A stretch of 64,000 bases of DNA from Paraspadella gotoi. Taxonomy: Eukaryota; Chaetognatha. The notes under the pieces are model-generated. The model searched no databases and was not told where the DNA came from. It saw only the letters and a list, made by a program, of their open reading frames with translations. Below are positions 35,721 through 49,033 of the stretch, one piece after another (within the stretch, counting starts at the first letter, position 1; the number at the start of each line of letters is the position of its first letter). The position numbers and the translations under genes were made by a program. The DNA is taken from positions 4,856,686 through 4,920,685 of the forward strand of contig CM119269.1 of the NCBI GenBank assembly GCA_051294375.1, written 5' to 3'.

Positions 35721-38700
35721 AATAAAAAAAACAAATGCGTGTTTTTGTGCCCTGAAATTTAATTATCTACGTTTTTAAAAGTGAAGGAAAGAATAATTTC
35801 GAATTTTATTAAGGATAAGTAAAGAAAGATGTTATGATTAAAAGAGAGAGAGAGAGAGTAGGAAGAGAGAGAAAGAAAGAAAAAAAAACAGAATAAGAGA
35901 GAACGAAGTTGCCAAGAATTGAGCCCAACAATTTTCCGGACTGTAAAGACGAAAGATCGCAGAGGGAGAGAGGATTAATAAAAACAGTCAAAGAGCCACA
36001 TCCATGTACCCCAGGTGTTACCGATAGGGAAAAAGGGAGAAAAAACCTTTTTTCAAAATAATGTGGTTCATGTTTGTTTTTCCACCTCTCAACTCTCGGT
36101 AATAATTTAAGGTTTATAATAAGACAAATAAAACCAACCCTCCTCTCTCTAGAAAATATAAAAAAAAATATACAATACTCAGATCACATTATTTCTCTGG
36201 ATGTTACAAATTATTTAGGAAAATAATAATGGTATAAATGAAAGGAGTATATATACAATGGTGTCGTGTGTGTTGCCTCCTCATGGCTGACTTTTAAGAG
36301 TAGGAACCGGGAGATTAAGAGAGAAAAAGAGAGGGGCTTTATATGGGGTGATGGGGTTGATAAAGGAGGGGTTTTCTTTTTTCTTCGAATGATTTTTTTT
36401 CCCCTTTTTTCTTTTACGAAGGGAAGAGAAAAAATAATTTCAATAAGGGGCAGGACGGGCAAACCAGAAAAAAAGCTAGTTTCTTTCGACTCGCAAAACA
36501 ATTTCCTTAACCTAAAATTTTCTTCATTTAAAGAAGAAATCCCCAAAGACGATATGATGTGACCGTGATGTGACTTGTGTTGCGCTGAGAAAACTCAAGA
36601 GCTGTGAATACGCATTTAACCCCAAATTTTTTTCAATAAAACCTCGCTCGTTCAAGGGCTCAAACTGTCGCTTTGTACTGTTTAAAAGGGTCTGTTATTT
36701 TCCCCCGGGTTTTTTCTGGGAAAGAAGGAAATATTGAAAGACCTTCCTAAATTACTTTCTGTGAATGTTTTCTTTGATTTTTCCGAATTTTATTTCCCGG
36801 AACATGCCATTTGAGTTTTCTTTTTTTTTTTTCTTTCTTTTTTTATCCGTTTTCTTGGGAACCGAACCGAAGGTTTCGGAGGAAGAAGAAGGAAGAAAAA
36901 AGAAAAAAAAATTTTCGGAACTTTCCTTTCTTTTTTCCAAGATCAAATAATTCGAGAGGGCGGAAGGAATAGTTTATGGAGAAAATTCGTTCCTTAATTA
37001 TAGTAAATAACAGAAACTGTTATGATGTACATAGTAGGAGTCTAGGGATGTAACAAAAAAAATCCGATTTCATAATGCGCCCCCGCAAAGAGAGAAGAAG
37101 TATATCGGGACCCGCAAAAAAAACAAGTGAGGATGAGAAGAATAAGAGAAATGAAAAGAGAAGAGAAAAAAGGACTAGAGAGCCCAACTATCCGCCTGGA
37201 CCTCCCTCGCCTGCAGCTGAAATCATCGAATCATGATTTCAGAAACGCCATATAACAATCTGACAAGGTAATAAAAAAGAGGGCGAAGACTCGTTTCGCA
37301 TTTCTAAAGTGAGGTTTTTTTACATGAAAATGTCAATAATAAAAAAATTTGTAGGTGGTGGCCGGTGCCGGCAATAACTAATAAAAAAAACCAAGTCTCC
37401 AATCTTGAATGGAAATTTATAGCATTGCTTCTTTTTTTTAAGAAAAACCAGACCGAGGTTAAAATTTCAATCATTGCATATTTAACTAATTATAAATATT
37501 TACTCCCAACTTCAAATAATTATCATTTTTAAAAAAGAATAAAAATGATAATATATATCACTAAAAAAAATTTACAATTTAAAATTTAAAACAATTGTAA
37601 ATAACAATATATGGGGAAACCGGATGCTTTGAAAAGATAAAATGATGGGGGAGTAGATGGTGGGGTAATACTGAGCCAGAGTGATACTGCATATCTTGAT
37701 TGTCGTGGAAAAAAACTTCCATATAGTGTGGACTACGGAGATTAGTAATGGGCCAATATTTGTAGGAAATCCTTGTCCCGGTTCGTTCTTTCTTGTTCAG
37801 GTTGGAAAACTGTATGTTTTCCAGGGGATTTGAAAAAGATCTTAGGGGAAAACCTTTAAAAACAGGTTTAAAAAATCATTGGCCAAAAGTGGTCATCGGT
37901 GGTAGAATCAGGAAACAACGTGAGCAAAAGAAAGTGGAAGTGTACAATGACATACAATTAATAATTTAAATCTAAAAACCCAAATCTAATTAAAAACCAA
38001 TAAAACTGTTCTTATATATAAACGAACAGTAATACTTAAACAATAAAAGTACTCATTAAGTTAAAAAAATATTCACAAATATAACTAAAGACACAACAAA
38101 AAAAAAAAAAAAAACAAGTCACGTAAGAAAAGAAAAGAGAATATTCCAAAAAAAAAATATATATGCAACTAAATTATTTCCGCGCAATTGCGCGGACAGG
38201 TATCCAAGCAGCGGATATGTTATATCAGCAAGCAAGCTGCATAAATAGGTTCGGTAGCTATCATATAGTGGTTAATGAACAATACATAACTTATCTAATA
38301 TAATATATCATAAGAGATGGGTTATAATCTTCAAAAATAAGAAAACCGTAAAAAATATCGAAAAGATCGCTCACAACTCTCTCGCGTACCTTGTCATTGA
38401 AGAGATAGTAAAAATAAAATAATATGGACATGAAATATAACGTATTCCTATATATAAAAATTTTTGTGTAAATATAACCTGTTGGAAAAAATTGTATGAA
38501 AAACCTCAATAAGAGGGATTTAAAAACAGGCAGCGATTTTTATCCTTTCTTTATATAACAAAAATTAATTCTCTGTACATGAGTGATAGGAGTAAGTGGT
38601 ACATATTTCTTTTTTGAAATTTTTTCCATAAGTGAAAATGGAAAACTGATTGAATAAAGTAAGAAGAAAGACGACGGGGAGGGAGGAGAGGAGGAAATAA

Positions 38701-41700
38701 CCGACGACCGACCGTGAAGATGATTGAGAGATTGATTGGTTTATTTGGGCGAGGAGAAAAAGAGAGAGAAGGGGGAAAGTGAGGAAAGGTGATGGGATAG
38801 GAATGTTGGGTGGGCCCCGGAAGGAACGTTTGGGAAAATTTCCCCGATTAAAGGAAAAAAGGAGGGAAAAGGATTTATGGAGAAGTCACGGGAGACGGGA
38901 AAGAAAAAAGAAACAAACCCAAATTTTCATCCCGTTAAAGAAGATTTTTCTGGATTTCGTTCCAAAAAAAATTCGGGTCCGCCAGGCAGGTTGTGAGCAG
39001 AAATAATAATTAAACAAATAACGAGATTACTTACAAGAATCAAGAACAAAAACTAGAATTCAAACCCAAAAATCGAAGTATGGACAAAAAAAAAAGGTCA
39101 AGGCAAAAATACACCTAAAGTAAAGTATCTCTACATGAAATAATTATATAATTTTAATAGTAGTCACAAAAAAACAGAAAAGAAAGCCGAAAGAACCGGG
39201 AGGAGAGATGACGCGACCGAGCAACAATGATGAACTCGTTTGGCCAGAGTGTGACGGACGGAAAAGTGTGAGGAGCAACAAAGGGATAGAACAGTTTTCA
39301 AAGAGAGGTGGGTGATTACTTCCTGATGTGGGAGGAGAACGCACGGGGCAGAGGAGAGACAGACTAGAGAGGTAGAAGATAGAGAGAGAGGAGAGGTAGG
39401 GAGGGGACCATTTGATTTTTTGTATGGGAAGGGGCGCTTTTTTTTAGAGCGGAGGCCCTTGTGTGAAAACTCGTTTCCAAATATATCTTACGTCGGTCTT
39501 TACAACGTGAATAAATTTTTTTTTTTTGTGTTACCACACACAGTGATTATTTATAATTATATTTTTAAATATTGATTTGTAGAGTTGTAGTTAGATTTTG
39601 ATTTGTGTATCGGGTAAATGTGAAATTAGAAAATTTATAAAGAGAAATGAGAAAGAAGTAATTCCGATTTTTTTAAAGAAAAAAAGAAAAAAAAGAATTT
39701 TTTGGTAAAAGAAAAAAAGAGAAGGGGTTTTTAATTTCGGTATTTTCTACTTCCAGCAAAGACGGTTAGGGAAAATTTTTAAGGGGATTTTTTCGGTTTT
39801 CGTGATTTTTTTTGATCGTAATTTTTTTCCCAAAGAAAAAATTTTTCGGTTCTTTTTGTAATTTAAATAACTTTTTGACGAGAAACCGGGGAACAATTTA
39901 TTTTCAAAGAAAAAAAAACCACCAATTTTAGAAGGGAGGCACCCCCACCCGCAAAAACCGCCGGGAAAGTATTAAGGTGACACAAACGGGGATAACTGGT
40001 TTTTTGCGTGGAAAGCGCTTTGGATTGCTTATATACGCAAGAAAGGAGGAGAGGAAGACAGAGCAAAGAAAAGCAGAATCCGCCAAGTGTTAATTGATCG
40101 CAACTCCTGCTCTTATACGTCAATAACAAGTACCCAAAAAAATAAGTTAGAAAGATCAAACAAATCCTTGAATTTAATATTCGGGCGAGTAGTTTTATAT
40201 AATGATCTTCTCAGAGCATCAAGCTTGAAAATATTCTATTTAAAATATTTAACACGATAACGATTCGGTCACTCTCGAGTTGACTCATCAAAACGGCAAT
40301 AAAAACCCAAATAAAAAGAATAAATATTATAAGGTGCAAAATAAAGCCCCTCTAACCCACCGACAATTTGTGGGTTACTCGTGCCCCGCGCAAACGGGCA
40401 CGAAATCCAGGTCAAGTAAATTAGTCATTTCATCAAATATTCTACAAAACAAAAATTAAGATATTCTCCCCACCGATGTAATCATAAATCAATCAGAATA
40501 AACCCACCTACTTGTTAACATTTGGGACTTTGCTATCCGAGGACAACCGACCATGCTCTGAACTAAATAGAGACACTGCACTAAATAAACACCAGCCCAT
40601 TATTATAAAAGAGGAAGAAAATGAATAAGAGAAGTACTTTCTCCCTAAAAAAAAAAAAAAACTCAGGATGATGTGACAGTGGTAAAAGTGAATATTTTTA
40701 TAATTGTAAAAAAAAGAATGACAAGAAGAGTATGTGAGTTAAGTTTAAAAGAAAACAAGACGAATAGACCAGATGAAGATTAAAAGAACCATAGAATAAA
40801 ATAAAGTAACATTTCGATACTTGAATGAATATGATAGAAACTAAGGAAGGAAACGAGAAACCAAACGAGAAAAAGGTATGAGATAGAATGATACAAAGAA
40901 AGAAGCAATAGAACAGCCCCAATCTGAACCCCCCAAAGAAAAAACCCACCCGGCTCGTTGTGTGGTTTAAAAACCGATACAGAATATCAATAAATCAAAG
41001 AGTCCTGTCGCTCTCCAAAACCAAAAAAACCTGCATCACAATCATATATCCTATTTATAGACAAAGAAAAATATCCCAAATAATCAAGAAGGATTATTTC
41101 AAAAAAAAAAACACACCGACCCCCCAAAATTCTATCATCCTCGGCACGAACACGCAAATAGAGACTCTCTTCAAAACACAAACCTGATGATGACATGAAG
41201 AAATAGAAAAAACTAAAAACTTTACGTTTAAAACTGTAATAAAATAAAACACAACCGCCATCCCCTTCAGAAAAATAAACGGCAGCGCCGTAAAAAGAAG
41301 ATAGTAATATTAATAATAAAAATATAAAAAATAAAAGAAAGGACAAACCAAAAATAGTTAAAATAATTAACTACACTGGAAATTTATAAACAAAATATGG
41401 AAACATTATCCTTCCAATTTTTTACCAAATCGCTAAGCTATGTAAAAATAGATTTTTATATTTAATTATGTTATTAAAATTAAAAGATAAATAGACTCTC
41501 ATTACAAACCCAAATCCTTTCCGAAGTTTCCATTTATCTAATACCCAAAAATATAAAAGAAAAAAAAATTAATAAAAAAAAAAAAAAAATTATTAATTAG
41601 AAGATTTCAATCTAATCAATTATAATACTTGCAATATAAGGTAAAAAATTTAAAGAACAATTAAAAAAGCATAATTCAATAATATACAATACCATTTGAG

Positions 41701-42065
41701 AACTCAAAATAAATAATAATCAAGTAAACAAGATATATAACTCATTAATAGACATAATTGCAGTAAACGGAATTAACAATAATGAAGTGGAAATTCAAAC
41801 AAAAAAACTTTAAAATCCAAATGCGTTAATAAATGTAATAACTGATTCAAGCTATCTTCAAGCCTTTGGCAAGCCCCTATCCTAATTTTTCTCTCCCAAA
41901 CTTTACATAATGAACAAGCACACATTTTAGAACCGCTTATAAACTTCCTATTGACATAACATTCCCACTGATTATGACCCTAGAATTTTTATTTAAGAGA
42001 AAACGGAAGGGTAGAGTGACAGCCAAACTATAAAGCGTAAAGAGTAGTGAATATTTAAAAAAATC
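35721..42065. other. Six-kilobase AT-rich region without recognised gene
   Basis: Read on both strands. It is A/T-rich with homopolymers, frequent stops and no frame of convincing composition. Marked features are a conserved 47 bp motif at 40373-40419 (listed separately), poly-A at 38098-38115 and 41577-41588, and AT-only runs at 41560-41720. It may include large introns, but no exon borders with coding content were found. Confidence 0.55.
40373..40419 (+). repeat. Hairpin-bearing conserved motif, copy 1
   Basis: Related to 46703-46749. Both end in CACGAAATCCAGGTCAAGTAA. The first part can fold, with GTGCCC and GGGCAC arms around CGCGCAAAC. A structured, GC-richer island in AT-rich DNA, possibly the end of a small dispersed repeat. 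Function unknown. Confidence 0.55.
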
Positions 42066-43530
42066 AGCGTGGACGGCGACGACGACGACGACGACGACGT
42101 ACGACGGACGACGGACTACGTCACCCCAAAAAGAAGCTTGCGACCCGATATCAATATCAAGCCTGAACCGGCTTCGCCGGTCATGGCTTATAATATGTAA
42201 TTATATGTGGGCTCAGTACCGAATCGCGATCTCCAGAATCACAATCAAATAACATGCCGTTTTAGTTTTGGCTTATTCTGTAAGGTCATGTGCTATCCCC
42301 TACCAACCAAGTAACGACCTGACCGATAAACCAGATATTGAGTAATCATAAGTCTATCTCAGATACTAAAATCTTTTCTCTCTTTTTAATCATGTTGACA
42401 GAAAGTAACCGGGCGTAACGGTCTATGACTACCCCTACCGCCGATTAAAACGAACTGGAGCGAATTAGGTCCCGAGGACTACTCCTTCCAGCTTCCCTCT
42501 TCACGGTAAGCAAAGTCAAGACGTCCCGACCAGTCGTAAGACACACCCCGAGCCCAGTGCCCAAGCCACGCCCCTCCCGCCTTGGCCCCAGGTCCGGCCA
42601 GTATGGGGCAGGCGCCCCAGACCCCGTCGTAGTGGCATGGCATGGGGCATGGGGCATGGGGCATGGGGCTCACCGGCGGATGGACCCCGTGGGGAAGCCA
42701 GTGGGAACAGGCTCCTTGGGGAAATATATTAAAGAGATATGTTACGAGAGGAAGAGAAAAGAGAAGAAAAAACAAGAACGTAAGAAGGGAAACCCGCCGA
42801 GAAGCAGAGCACACCGAAGGAGAAGAGGAAAAAGAGAAAGCAGATCGCAGAAGAGCGAAGAGAGAGAAGGAGAAGAGAAGAGGAAAGAGCAAGCAGACCG
42901 AGTAATATCAGAAACCCGGCGGAGAAAGAGAAAAAAAGAACCCCGAGAAACCGAAGACCATAAAGCACGACCAGGAGCAAGTAGCCACGACCCTCATTCT
43001 TTGTTGGCCGGCCCCCGGTCCGAGCCTGCTCGTGACCGCTCCCTCCCTCGGAAACGTCCGCCCAACCGCCGGCGGTCCGGACCCCACATAAGGGGGACGA
43101 AGCTGGGAGGGGATGAAGACGCCCTGAATCGGGCGCATAGAGGCCCGGCGTGGGCCGACAGAACACTCTGCGGCCGACATTTCCTCGGCGTCGGATCCCC
43201 CTCTCTAAAGTAATCAGCCCGGACAACGTTTATTCAGAGAGCCAAACCGAGGAACTGTCCAAAAACAATATCGGGAATAACGAGCGAAAACCCAAGATTA
43301 TGATCGAAAGAAGGGCAACTCGGCGACGGAAAAGAAAAGAACAAGAGTGTAGCCATCGCCATAAGCCCGAAAGAGAGAGAGAAGGATACGCGCCAAACAA
43401 AAACCAATCGCTGCAGAATACCCGTACGAATAAATAACAGATAACCCGCGGCTCATTACGGATCGTGAGACGTCCGCGGATGATTAATGAAAAGGTAAAA
43501 AGACCGGAGAGAGAGAGAGAATCTAGAAAA
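42066..43530. repeat. Block O, left copy (GC-rich, with GCATGGG heptamers)
   Basis: 42150-43120 is represented inverted at 48549-49380, and a GAGA piece near 43350-43530 inverted at about 49560-49730. Contents are (ACG)n at 42075-42100, the hairpin ACCGGCTTCGCCGGT at 42167-42181, ATGGGGC heptamers at 42641-42666, and an AGAAGA purine run. A 218-codon Arg-rich plus-strand frame (42557-43213) is broken in the other copy and is not called a gene. Confidence 0.7.
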
Positions 43531-44065
43531 GATAAAGAACGCGCCCACACCCGCGGATGCGAAAGAGAGAGTACCGGACACTGAAAGAAAGAGCGAGCAG
43601 ACCGGGCCCGGAGAGAAGGATAACCGGAACAGAGAGAGCAGCCCCACGAGACGACGGAGAGAGAGAGACGAGAGGAATGCGCGGAATAATGTGACGGGCG
43701 GCGAAACCGAAGATTGGCAAGCACCGAGAAGCTTGTTTGCGAGTCTCGGAGGGCCCTGAGCGAACGACCGACGGCCACCGCCCTGTCCCGCGATCCTCTT
43801 TATCTAAAGAAGTTTGCTCGACAAAACTAAAAATCTCGTCCGTAAATATATATAAAGATAAATCAAATAAAAAAATCACCGAACGACACCTCTGGGGTGG
43901 TTCCCGGGTGTGCGGGCGACGTCCGCAGCAAACACAGCAAGAACGAGGATACGCCGTTGCGGCAGGACCGCGCCGCAGCCGCCACGCCACGGGGGAGACC
44001 ACCCGCAGCCTCCCCGCGCTGAAAAACATGAAACGGAACACGGAGCGAACCACGAAAACGAACGA
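43531..44065. other. GC-rich sequence between blocks O and P, no gene
   Basis: Several frames are open on both strands because of G/C- and CpG-rich content (GAGAGA, CCGGAG, GCGACGTCC). No motif, start context or splice border distinguishes any of them. Confidence 0.4.
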
Positions 44066-45420
44066 CAGTAGGAAATTTCTCAAATATTAATAAAAAGACG
44101 TTCGACAACTGCTATTTTTTCGACGATGGACAGCAACGTCAACAACTTTTCAATATATAATTTCGATACTCTCATCATCAATCTTTTCAAATAAAAAGTC
44201 TTCAATTACCGGAATAGAGGGGTCGGGTGGAGGGCGAGAATACTCTCTACATCCGTGGGCGTCTGCTCATCTCTCTATACTTAATCTCTCTCTCCTTCAT
44301 ACTCCTGTGCTGGGCTCGGTGGCGTCTGGGCTCTTTCCTTCCTCTTGCGTTTGCGGGTGTCTTTGAGGAAGACACCACTCAGAAGCCCGGACCCTGGTGC
44401 GTTGCAGTTCCGATGCGTAAGATTGCGTCGCTCTGGAATTCACTTACCCTACCGTGGACACTTACCCTACCTGTGACGCGTTCGTACCCAGAGTATCTCA
44501 CCCCCTTCATCCTGATCGTTTTTACTCGTTTTCTCCACATCTTCATTTCTTTCAATTTCTCATATTTTACCCTATACTCTTTACCGTCAAGTTTAAAATG
44601 TTATTTAAATTTGAAGCTAAATAAAGATAACAAAAAAATAGGATTACCAATTTTTCTCTCTCGTAATTTCGTTTGTCACGTCTTTTTTATTCGTCCTTTT
44701 TTTTTCCTACCTTTCATTTTTTCATTGTGGTTCGTTTTTGTTGGAAAACATTGTTCTTCAGTCTCCTTGCGGATTTTTCTGTAATTAACTAATGCAATCT
44801 TATTTTGCACCTAGAGTCCACAGACGTACGCTTTCTGTGGCCCACAGAAGAAGTTCTGTTCTTTTCAAGCGCCAGCGTCCTTTGTTGAGCTCTTTAATCA
44901 CATTTCACCGCCCCGATGGGTATCACACCCAATTCCTCGCATTTCGCCGTCTCACTTAAATCCTCTGTCATTCACGATTCCAAAGTATATTTTTTTCGCA
45001 ATTCGGCATTTTTTCGCTCTGGCTTGTTTTTTCGCCGCGAGAGGCGCGTTGTTTCGGCTTTCATTGTGACGCGAAATGAAAACGACGCCGTTTCCCTTTT
45101 ATCTCGTTTTATGGGGTTAAGGGGATCACGGGTTAGCAAGAAAAGCCGAACGTCGATTCAAAGGTTTTTAAGGGAGGACGGCCGTTTTTCAATTAAAAAC
45201 ACGTATTTGTCAAAAATGTCACATTTTACTTTCGGCTGAAAAAACGTTTATATGGGGATATTTTCCAGCGATATTTCATGAATTCCAATTTTCAAAATTG
45301 AATAATTTCATTTCGGGTTTTATTTTAGTTAAAACGGTTTGAATTAGTTTCTGTTAACGATTTTATTTCTTTTTATAAAAACGGACTTTGTTCGGCTTTT
45401 ATTTTTCAAAGCCTGCATCG
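44066..45420. repeat. Block P, left copy
   Basis: Reverse complement of about 49785-50805. Landmarks are CTATTTTTTCGACGATGGAC, CCGTGTAGGG-like and GTATCTCACCCCCTT sequence, CGTTTTATGGGGTTAAGGGG, and TCGCCGCGAGAGGCGCG. Plus-strand frames at 44227-44784 and 44916-45239 contain pieces conserved in both copies (FTRFLHIFI..FSY; NTYLSK), and the first has the string IASLWNSL. Frameshifts differ between copies. This fits a decayed repeat whose coding origin is unclear. Confidence 0.7.
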
Positions 45421-45469
45421 ACGTTAACAGTTTTGACAAAAGACAAAAATTTCTGTGCAGAAGAAAAGG

Positions 45470-45545
45470 AGAGAAGTGAGAGAGGTGAGAGAGAGAGAGA
45501 GAGATGAGAGACTGAGGAGAGAGAGAGATAGAGGAGAAAAGTGAG
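45470..45545. repeat. (GA)n tract between P and Q
   Basis: GAGA-rich with TGAGAGAC interruptions. It corresponds to the CT-rich tract at 52073-52160, next to the inverted Q copy. Confidence 0.75.
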
Positions 45546-46406
45546 CAAAAGTTTTTAAAATAAAAAAAACCAACTTTTAGTATAATTTTATTGTAAACCT
45601 AAATTTCCTTGTCTCTAACTCCTTGCCCCAATGCAAATTAAAAGTTGTTTTCAAAAAATGTTATATCTTTTAACCAACGAAGGGTCCAAATAATGGACTT
45701 ATTTTTGCTATTTCATCTTCCTAAATTAGGGAATTATAAAAAGTTTGTAGGTTTAAACGTATTCTAAAGAATAAGGTTAGGGATTATATTAAGCTATTAG
45801 GTTAATGATTAGGGGAGAGATTAGGGGTAAAGCCCACTAGTATTACCGCGGTTAGAGATTAGGTTTAGGGTTAGTTTTAGGGATTAGGGTTTAGCGGTTT
45901 TAGCCCAAATATACCTATATATATCTATTCTCGAGTTTCTTTTTTATTCGTACCATGAATACAGACCTGCGCAACGTTAAAAAAATATTAAGAAGATTAA
46001 AATTTTATCATTTATAAATTTATAAATTAATTTTAGATTTGTTTACGCGAGTTGATGATTGACTTCCCCGCACTCTTCGTTAAAGAAGTTTTGTCCTGCT
46101 CGCCCAATCTCATCGCCGAAATTGATTTTTTCCCTACATCTTTCTTTCATTGGTTATCTCCATTTTTCATTCTTCTAATCTCGTTCTTCATTTCTAATTC
46201 ATTCTTTCTTTCGTTCTCATTTTTCCCCATGATTGTTCATTCTCATCTTCTTCATCTTCATTTCGTCGGGTTGCTCCAGGGTGCTCTTCAACTTAATGTT
46301 TTAGTTTCTTTCTTTTCTCTCTCCTTGATGTAGAGCTGCTATCAGTAATCATAATTAGCGTAAATTGTTAACAAATTCGCCAACGTTTTCTCCAAAAATA
46401 TTGAGA
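45546..46406. repeat. Block Q, left copy, with TTAGGG-like island
   Basis: Reverse complement of about 51310-52047. Shared landmarks are CCTTGCCCCAATGCAAAT, GTTTGTAGGTTTAAACG, the island at 45775-45900 (TTAGGGATTAGGGTTTAG), TTCTTTTTTATTCGTACCA, and an array of TTCATTCTCATTTTTC words at 46150-46260. A 93-codon frame at 46052-46333 derives from that array. Confidence 0.78.
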
Positions 46407-46431
46407 NNNNNNNNNNNNNNNNNNNNNNNNN
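46407..46431. other. Assembly gap (25 N)
   Basis: Placed exactly at the end of the left Q block. Confidence 0.95.
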
Positions 46432-48459
46432 GAAGCGGAAACGAAAATTAATTCGGTCGAATATGAAAATGGAAAAGTTGGCGCCAGAGACTCGAGGAGT
46501 TATTTTGCGAAGAGGGACGCGACGCAAAAGGGGGGGGAAGAGGAGAGAGAAAGTTTTCCCGCCAACGTATACCACAAATATTAGGGTTCACCTCTTGTTT
46601 ATATCGGCCGTGAATCCTCGCTCAGAAGTTTGCATTTTTTTTATTACAACGTAAACGTTTCGTTGCCATCAAAACGCCGTTATTAGGTCTGTTACCTCGA
46701 CATGTTTACTCGTTGCCCGCAAAACGGCCACGAAATCCAGGTCAAGTAACGTTATTTCTTCACATTTTCTCAAAAAAATCACGCAAAATCTCAGAATGTA
46801 AATGTGCGGATTTTGTATGAGACAAGAAGCGCGGAATACAATGGCGAGTAATAAAAAGTTTTTAGGAAGGAAAGCGAAAATAATATAGAATTTTTTTCAA
46901 AAATAACCTAGTAGGTAAATTTAAAAAAAGTATAGTGTATGGATAATAATAATTTTTTTTTGAGCTCAAAAAAGAGAGAGAGAGAGTGAGAGAGATGCAA
47001 GAATGAGAGAGATGAATACCAAAGCCTGAGAGTAGAGACTGTTGTCGGCTTGATGGAGTGAGCACGGTGTGAAAAGTCAAACGAACGAACGATTACGGGC
47101 GAGACCCAAAGAGGTGGATTGTGGCAGAATTGGAATGAAAGATCGATAGATCTCACCACATCGGGTGACATCAGCGGGGGGGGGGAGTTCTATCGATGTA
47201 TATATCGGGGGAAATAAGGAAACGCGGTCGTGATTCACCACATGGCGAGGGGGCATTGTCGCTCTATTCTGATGAACTATAATCGAGTCGTTAGTCTATA
47301 AGAATCACTGGTACCATCATTTGACTTTTGTATAAAGGCAGGAGCTGAACGCTATATCGCACAGAAAAGGACAACGTGACCATCGGCTCTCCAGACTGAT
47401 CAAATCGTATATGTTTTTAGAAAAAAAAAATAATCAGACGAACCTTTTTCAATAAAACTAGAATTTAAAATAAAGAAAAATTAGCGGATAAACAAACGAA
47501 CACCTGCACCAATACTAAACCTTCCTCTCTATTCCGCCAAGACGATTCGCACACAACAGAGAACAGAGAGAAACTGAACTCGTTTTTAAACGATTCAGAA
47601 AAGGGCAGCGCCTAAAAAAAAAATATAATAATTTATATAACTGATCTATATTTCAATATAGAAAGAAAGAAGAGGAATAAAAGGAGCAAGCAATGATTAC
47701 AAAAAATGAGCAAGTCTTAGACATATAAGACGGAGACTGGAAGAGAAACGAGCACTTTTCTCTCAATTTTTTCCGAGAGCCAAATCGCTCAAGCTATCAG
47801 ATGAAAGAAACGTGTCAATCTATATTGTATTGTGTACTATTTGTATATTTGCATAATTTTATAGCATATAGCTTCTCATTAGAAAAAATCCTTTAGTTCC
47901 TTCTATCGCTTATTTAGTAAAGTCCGTAGTCATCACCAACGTTCGTCAAGACAACAGCAAAACTCTTTTTTGAATTTCATCTTCAAAATTATATACGTGC
48001 AATATGTTAAATTAGCTTTAAGCATTTCTATATACTTAAATTTCCGATATTATAATCCAGCTACTGATAATTCTCGATTGCCGAAAATTATTTTGCTCTC
48101 TTCCAATGGAAAGTCGAGTAAAAAATTCTCAGCGTAAAATCGAGAGGATGGAAGTGGAAGAATTGAGTGCAGAGGAGCAACTAGAAATACTCTGTACACA
48201 ATCCAAACATGAGTGAGAGTGGAAGAAGAGACAGTCATCATTTAGAGCCTAAATTTCTCAAAAAAGTTAGACGAAGAAGCCATATCTGAATTGTTTGATA
48301 ATTTATCATCTTTCAGCTTCACATGATCGCACACTTTCCTTTGCAAAACGTTCTTCTAGAATTTTCCCTTAATTCATATATAGATTTTTATGTAAAAAAA
48401 AACGGTAAGTTACCAGCCTTAAACTTATAAAAGCGTAGTAGTTTTTTATTTAAAAACAA
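46432..48459. other. Spacer between mosaic halves, no supported gene
   Basis: Mostly AT-rich. 46460-46600 is somewhat GC-rich with a plus-strand frame (MEKLAPETRGVILRRGTRR) of no recognised family. It also includes the second copy of the hairpin motif (46703-46749), a (GA)n run at 46973-46997 and poly-G at 47176-47186. Confidence 0.5.
46703..46749 (+). repeat. Hairpin-bearing conserved motif, copy 2
   Basis: Matches 40373-40419: GTTTACTCGTTGCCCGCAAA against GGTTACTCGTGCCCCGCGCA, then an identical ACGAAATCCAGGTCAAGTAA. The arm pairing is weaker than in copy 1. Confidence 0.55.
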
Positions 48460-48523
48460 GCGGACGGCCGACCGACGACGACGACGCACGACGTACGTCA
48501 CAAAGAAGCTCACCGAATCAATA

Positions 48524-48548
48524 NNNNNNNNNNNNNNNNNNNNNNNNN
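48524..48548. other. Assembly gap (25 N)
   Basis: Interrupts the right-hand O block between a directly oriented and an inverted piece. Confidence 0.95.
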
Positions 48549-48779
48549 CGCCGGCCTCCGACAAATGGGTTTTCCTCTATCTGTTTATACAAGTCCCTCG
48601 GGGCCTGATAAACTTGTCCGGGGCTGAGACTGAGGGGCGGAAAGGGCCGAGGGGTCGCCGCCCTTCGCTTCTCTCTCCCCTCCCCAGCTTCGTCCCCCTT
48701 TGTGGGTCGGAGCGGCGTTGCATCGAGGGAGGACATCCGCCACGGGGCCGGGCAACAAAGATATTATTGCCCTCTTTCT

Positions 48780-48858
48780 CCCTCTTCTCTTCTCTTCTCT
48801 TCTCTTCTCTTCTCTTCTCTTCTCTTCTCTTCTCTTCTCTTCTCTTCTCTTCTCTCCT
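48780..48858. repeat. (TCTTC)n microsatellite
   Basis: About 15 perfect TCTTC units. In the left copy of block O the corresponding place is an irregular AGAAGA purine run, so the array length differs greatly between the copies. Confidence 0.93.
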
Positions 48859-48958
48859 TTTTTCTTCTCTTTTCTCTTCCTCTCGTAACATATCTCTTTA
48901 TATATTTCCCAGGAGCCTGTTCCCCACTGGCTTTCCCCACGGGGTCATCCGCGGTGAG

Positions 48959-49033
48959 CCCCATGCCCCATGCCCCATGCCCCATGCCCCATGCCCCATG
49001 CCCACTGCCCCATGCCCCATTCCCACTGCCAAG
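48959..49033. repeat. CATGCCC heptamer array
   Basis: Nine or ten copies of CATGCCC with variants CACTGCCC and CATTCCC. The inverted left copy (42641-42666) has only about four units. It resembles a slippage-prone minisatellite inside a repeat. Confidence 0.9.

Noticed and set aside
42557-43213. 218-codon Arg/Lys-rich plus-strand frame
   Set aside because: Derived from purine runs and GC-rich repeat sequence. The inverted copy at 48.5-49.1 kb breaks it, and no domain or start context is visible.
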